A DNA stretch of 6,525 bases from Chloroflexota bacterium. Its GTDB lineage: Bacteria; Chloroflexota; Anaerolineae; Anaerolineales; Villigracilaceae. Made by a program: the position numbers and the translations under genes. The stretch spans positions 1 through 6,525 of the forward strand of contig JAJYOO010000138.1 in assembly GCA_021796155.1 (NCBI GenBank). Direction: 5' to 3'. Each line of letters opens with the position of its first letter. Position 1 is the first letter of the stretch. Below are positions 4,884-6,525 of this stretch, piece after piece. The notes beneath the pieces were generated by a model, which did not search any database, was not told the origin of the DNA, and saw only the letters and a list, made by a program, of their open reading frames with translations.

Positions 4884-6525
4884 TTCGTTTTCGATTTCTG
4901 CCAGCGTTACTTTTGCTGGCTCTGCTCGCCTCATGCGGACCTCCAACGGCTACCGTTACACCGGTCATTCCCGCACCGACGGCGACTCCAACTTCGCTTC
5001 CACAATCACATGAAATTCTTTTTGCGTTGATCGGCTCCGTGACGAATGCCAACGTCTGGGCTTTGTTCGATGTGAAAGGATATTCGTACAACAATTATGC
5101 GGTTCGATCCGGCTACTGGCCGCGCCTTTATCAACTCTCAATTCCAGACAGGCAATTTGAACCAATGGCCGCCCGTGGAATGCCGTCGCCTGTTCAACAG
5201 GAAGGAAATTTTTACACAGCAACGGTTCCTCTCCGCACCGATCTGAAGTGGACGGACGGTTCTCCGTTCACTGCCGACGATGTCGCTTTTACAGTAAATA
5301 CTGTTTTATCTTTTCAGCTTGGCTTTGACTGGCACGATTATTACAATCCCGATTACCTCGACCATGCCGAAGCCGCGGACGCGTATACGGTAAAGTTTTA
5401 TTTCAAGAAACAACCGAACGTCGGTGTGTGGCAATACGGCACGCTGCAAGGCCCGGTTGTGCAGAAAGATTTTTGGTCTTCAAAGATCGCCGCGTCTGAA
5501 GCTTTGTTACCTCCAAGGGATCTTGCCCAGCAAATTGAAACATTGAAAGCACATGTTGCTGACCTTCAAAAGCAATACGACGCGATGCTCGCAACGCCTA
5601 TCCCGCCGAATCAAATGCAGCAAATGCAGCTGAATATCAATCGCCAGTTGAGCAACTTGAATCAAGCGAATGCCGACCTTGAAAAGGCGCAATCCAGTTT
5701 TGATTCAGCGATGAAAGCCGCGCGTGATTCGCTTTATGCGCTGGGCAATAACAATGAACCGCTGCTGGGAATATGGCAGACTGATCCGTCGCAAAACGAT
5801 TCGGTTGTAAATCTTGCCAACGCAAATTTTCCGTTTGGACATCCAGCGTTCACGCAAGCAACATATAACTTTTATTCAAATGAAAGCGCCGCCATTTCTG
5901 CATTGGTGCGAGGTGAAGTTGATTCCGTCCTTGAACCCGGCGGCATTTCTTCGCAAGGGCTTAGTCAGATTCCTTCTATTCAAAAAATCGCAGAGAATCC
6001 AAATAGCCAGGTGCAGTTTTTGGTTTTTAATTCATCAAATCCAACATTGAGTGATCCGACTTTACATCAGGCATTCGCTTGCATCATTGACAACAAAGCT
6101 CTCGTCGGCCAGTTACATTCGTCAGTCGTCCCGCTGGATTCGTTTGTTTCGTCTGGCGAGTCATTTTGGTTCGCTGCGAACGTGTCGCTTCCATGTAAAG
6201 GCAAGGATTCTGCTTCCCGTCTAGCGCAAGCCGCGAGTTTGCTCCAATCCGCTGGTTACACATGGACTCAATTGCCATCTGCTAATTTGGCTGGTCAGGG
6301 ACTGACTCTACCAAAAGGAAATCGTTTTTCATCAATGAACTTAATGGTTTCTTCAGCTGATGAAGCGAAAATGAGCGTTGCGTCTTATATTGAACAACAG
6401 GCGCGTCTGCTTGGAATCCCGGTAACTGCAATGCCGATGGTATCGGATCAAATCAATTACTCTGTCTTTAGCAGTCATCAATATGATTTAGCTTTGCTTA
6501 GTTGGCGCGTGAGCGAATATCCGGG
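4880..6525 (+). CDS. Second lipoprotein substrate-binding protein, with inserted coiled-coil hairpin (3' end outside window)
   Basis: The frame stays open from GTG 4880 to the window end: 548 codons plus two bases. GTG is chosen because it begins a signal peptide (Arg3, Arg5, hydrophobic 6-17) with lipobox Leu16-Ala-Ser-Cys19; the first in-frame ATG, codon 96, would lose it. A Thr/Pro tether (21-42) follows. The domain is SBP_bac_5: Trp124-Thr-Asp-Gly-Ser-Pro-Phe-Thr131 then Asp-Asp-Val, a strand ending Gln195-Lys-Asp-Phe-Trp199 like the usual Pro-Lys-His-Ile-Trp, Gly-Glu-Val-Asp near 349-352, and an Asp-Pro-x-x-x-x-Gln-Ala-x-x-Cys-x-x-Asp helix near 394-407. The last visible residues (Tyr-Asp-Leu-Ala-Leu-Leu-Ser-Trp) match a strand that in the preceding protein has about 120 residues after it, so about 650-670 in all. 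Odd points: a coiled coil at about 214-288, and no clear Gly-x-Gly-Pro-Tyr motif after it; Leu-Leu-Gly-Ile-Trp (295-299) sits in its place. Family assignment is firm, ligand binding is less so. Confidence 0.9.
   Translation, partial: MIRFRFLPALLLLALLASCGPPTATVTPVIPAPTATPTSLPQSHEILFALIGSVTNANVWALFDVKGYSYNNYAVRSGYWPRLYQLSIPDRQFEPMAARGMPSPVQQEGNFYTATVPLRTDLKWTDGSPFTADDVAFTVNTVLSFQLGFDWHDYYNPDYLDHAEAADAYTVKFYFKKQPNVGVWQYGTLQGPVVQKDFWSSKIAASEALLPPRDLAQQIETLKAHVADLQKQYDAMLATPIPPNQMQQMQLNINRQLSNLNQANADLEKAQSSFDSAMKAARDSLYALGNNNEPLLGIWQTDPSQNDSVVNLANANFPFGHPAFTQATYNFYSNESAAISALVRGEVDSVLEPGGISSQGLSQIPSIQKIAENPNSQVQFLVFNSSNPTLSDPTLHQAFACIIDNKALVGQLHSSVVPLDSFVSSGESFWFAANVSLPCKGKDSASRLAQAASLLQSAGYTWTQLPSANLAGQGLTLPKGNRFSSMNLMVSSADEAKMSVASYIEQQARLLGIPVTAMPMVSDQINYSVFSSHQYDLALLSWRVSEYP
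5519..5743 (+). other. Segment coding for a two-helix coiled-coil insertion in the binding protein
   Basis: Residues 214-288 are rich in Gln, Asn, Ala, Lys and Asp. Helix 1 (about 214-238) has core positions Ile219, Leu222, Val226, Leu229, Tyr233, Met236, with perfect 3-4 spacing. A Pro-Ile-Pro-Pro turn (240-243) follows. Helix 2 (about 244-288) has Leu257, Leu260, Asn264, Leu267, Gln271, Phe274, Met278, Ala281, Leu285, Leu288, again in 3-4 spacing. The likely fold is an antiparallel hairpin with a longer second helix. Ordinary members of the family have only a short connection here. Confidence 0.75.
5612..5629 (+). repeat. 9-bp in-frame tandem duplication in the coiled-coil segment
   Basis: CAAATGCAG occurs twice head to tail (5612-5620, 5621-5629) and codes for Gln-Met-Gln twice (residues 245-250), at the start of the second helix. 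It is a simple slippage-type repeat that lengthens the helix by three residues. Confidence 0.7.

Noticed and set aside
4362..4946. Reverse-strand open frame of 194 codons across the end of the 650-residue receptor
   Set aside because: Arg/Ile-rich translation without motifs, lying over two well-supported genes on the other strand.
4654..5013. Forward open frame of 119 codons spanning the junction of the two receptor genes
   Set aside because: It overlaps the end of one lipoprotein and the signal peptide of the next in another frame, and has no recognisable features.
5814..6050. Forward open frame of 78 codons inside the last gene
   Set aside because: The receptor frame from GTG 4880 stays open through the whole stretch and carries family motifs there.
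1..6525. CRISPR array, tRNA, insertion sequence or phage genes
   Set aside because: No regularly spaced repeats, cloverleaf, transposase or phage protein motifs were seen on either strand.

Overview
This window is a transporter region, entirely on the + strand. It holds parts of two adjacent loci for family-5 (peptide/nickel/oligopeptide type, SBP_bac_5) ABC importers. The sequence style points to a Chloroflexota bacterium, probably Anaerolineae: roughly even base composition, long lipoprotein binding proteins with Ser/Thr/Pro linkers, Cys-containing binding domains, and permeases of the DppB/DppC class with a long first external loop. This placement is by remembered family resemblance, not by a search. 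There are no RNA genes, mobile elements or CRISPR arrays.

Locus 1 (1-2835) starts with the 3' end of a substrate-binding protein (1-492). It seems to stop about where the second half of the binding domain should begin. A strong rho-independent hairpin (514-548) and a small dyad (582-601) follow. Then come two permease genes, DppB-like (624-1688) and DppC-like (1700-2743), 11 bases apart and each with its own Shine-Dalgarno. A long inverted repeat (2778-2829) closes the locus. No ATPase gene follows the permeases.

Locus 2 (about 2867-6525 and beyond) has its own leader and Shine-Dalgarno. It encodes two different lipoprotein binding proteins in tandem: a complete 650-residue one (2931-4883) and a second one (4880 to beyond the window end) whose GTG start overlaps the previous stop by four bases (GTGA), so their translation is probably coupled. 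The second open frame runs off the window edge without a stop.

The most unusual item is inside this last gene. Residues about 214-288 form a predicted two-helix coiled coil with clean heptads and a Pro-rich turn. It sits between the usual Pro-Lys-His-Ile-Trp-like strand and the place where the Gly-x-Gly-Pro-Tyr motif is normally found, and that motif itself is not recognisable. A binding protein carrying an extracytoplasmic coiled-coil hairpin, translationally coupled to a canonical binding protein, is the best candidate here for something undescribed.

Together the genes would capture small solutes, possibly peptides, outside the membrane and pass them through a heterodimeric permease driven by ATPases encoded elsewhere. 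The substrate cannot be read from the sequence.
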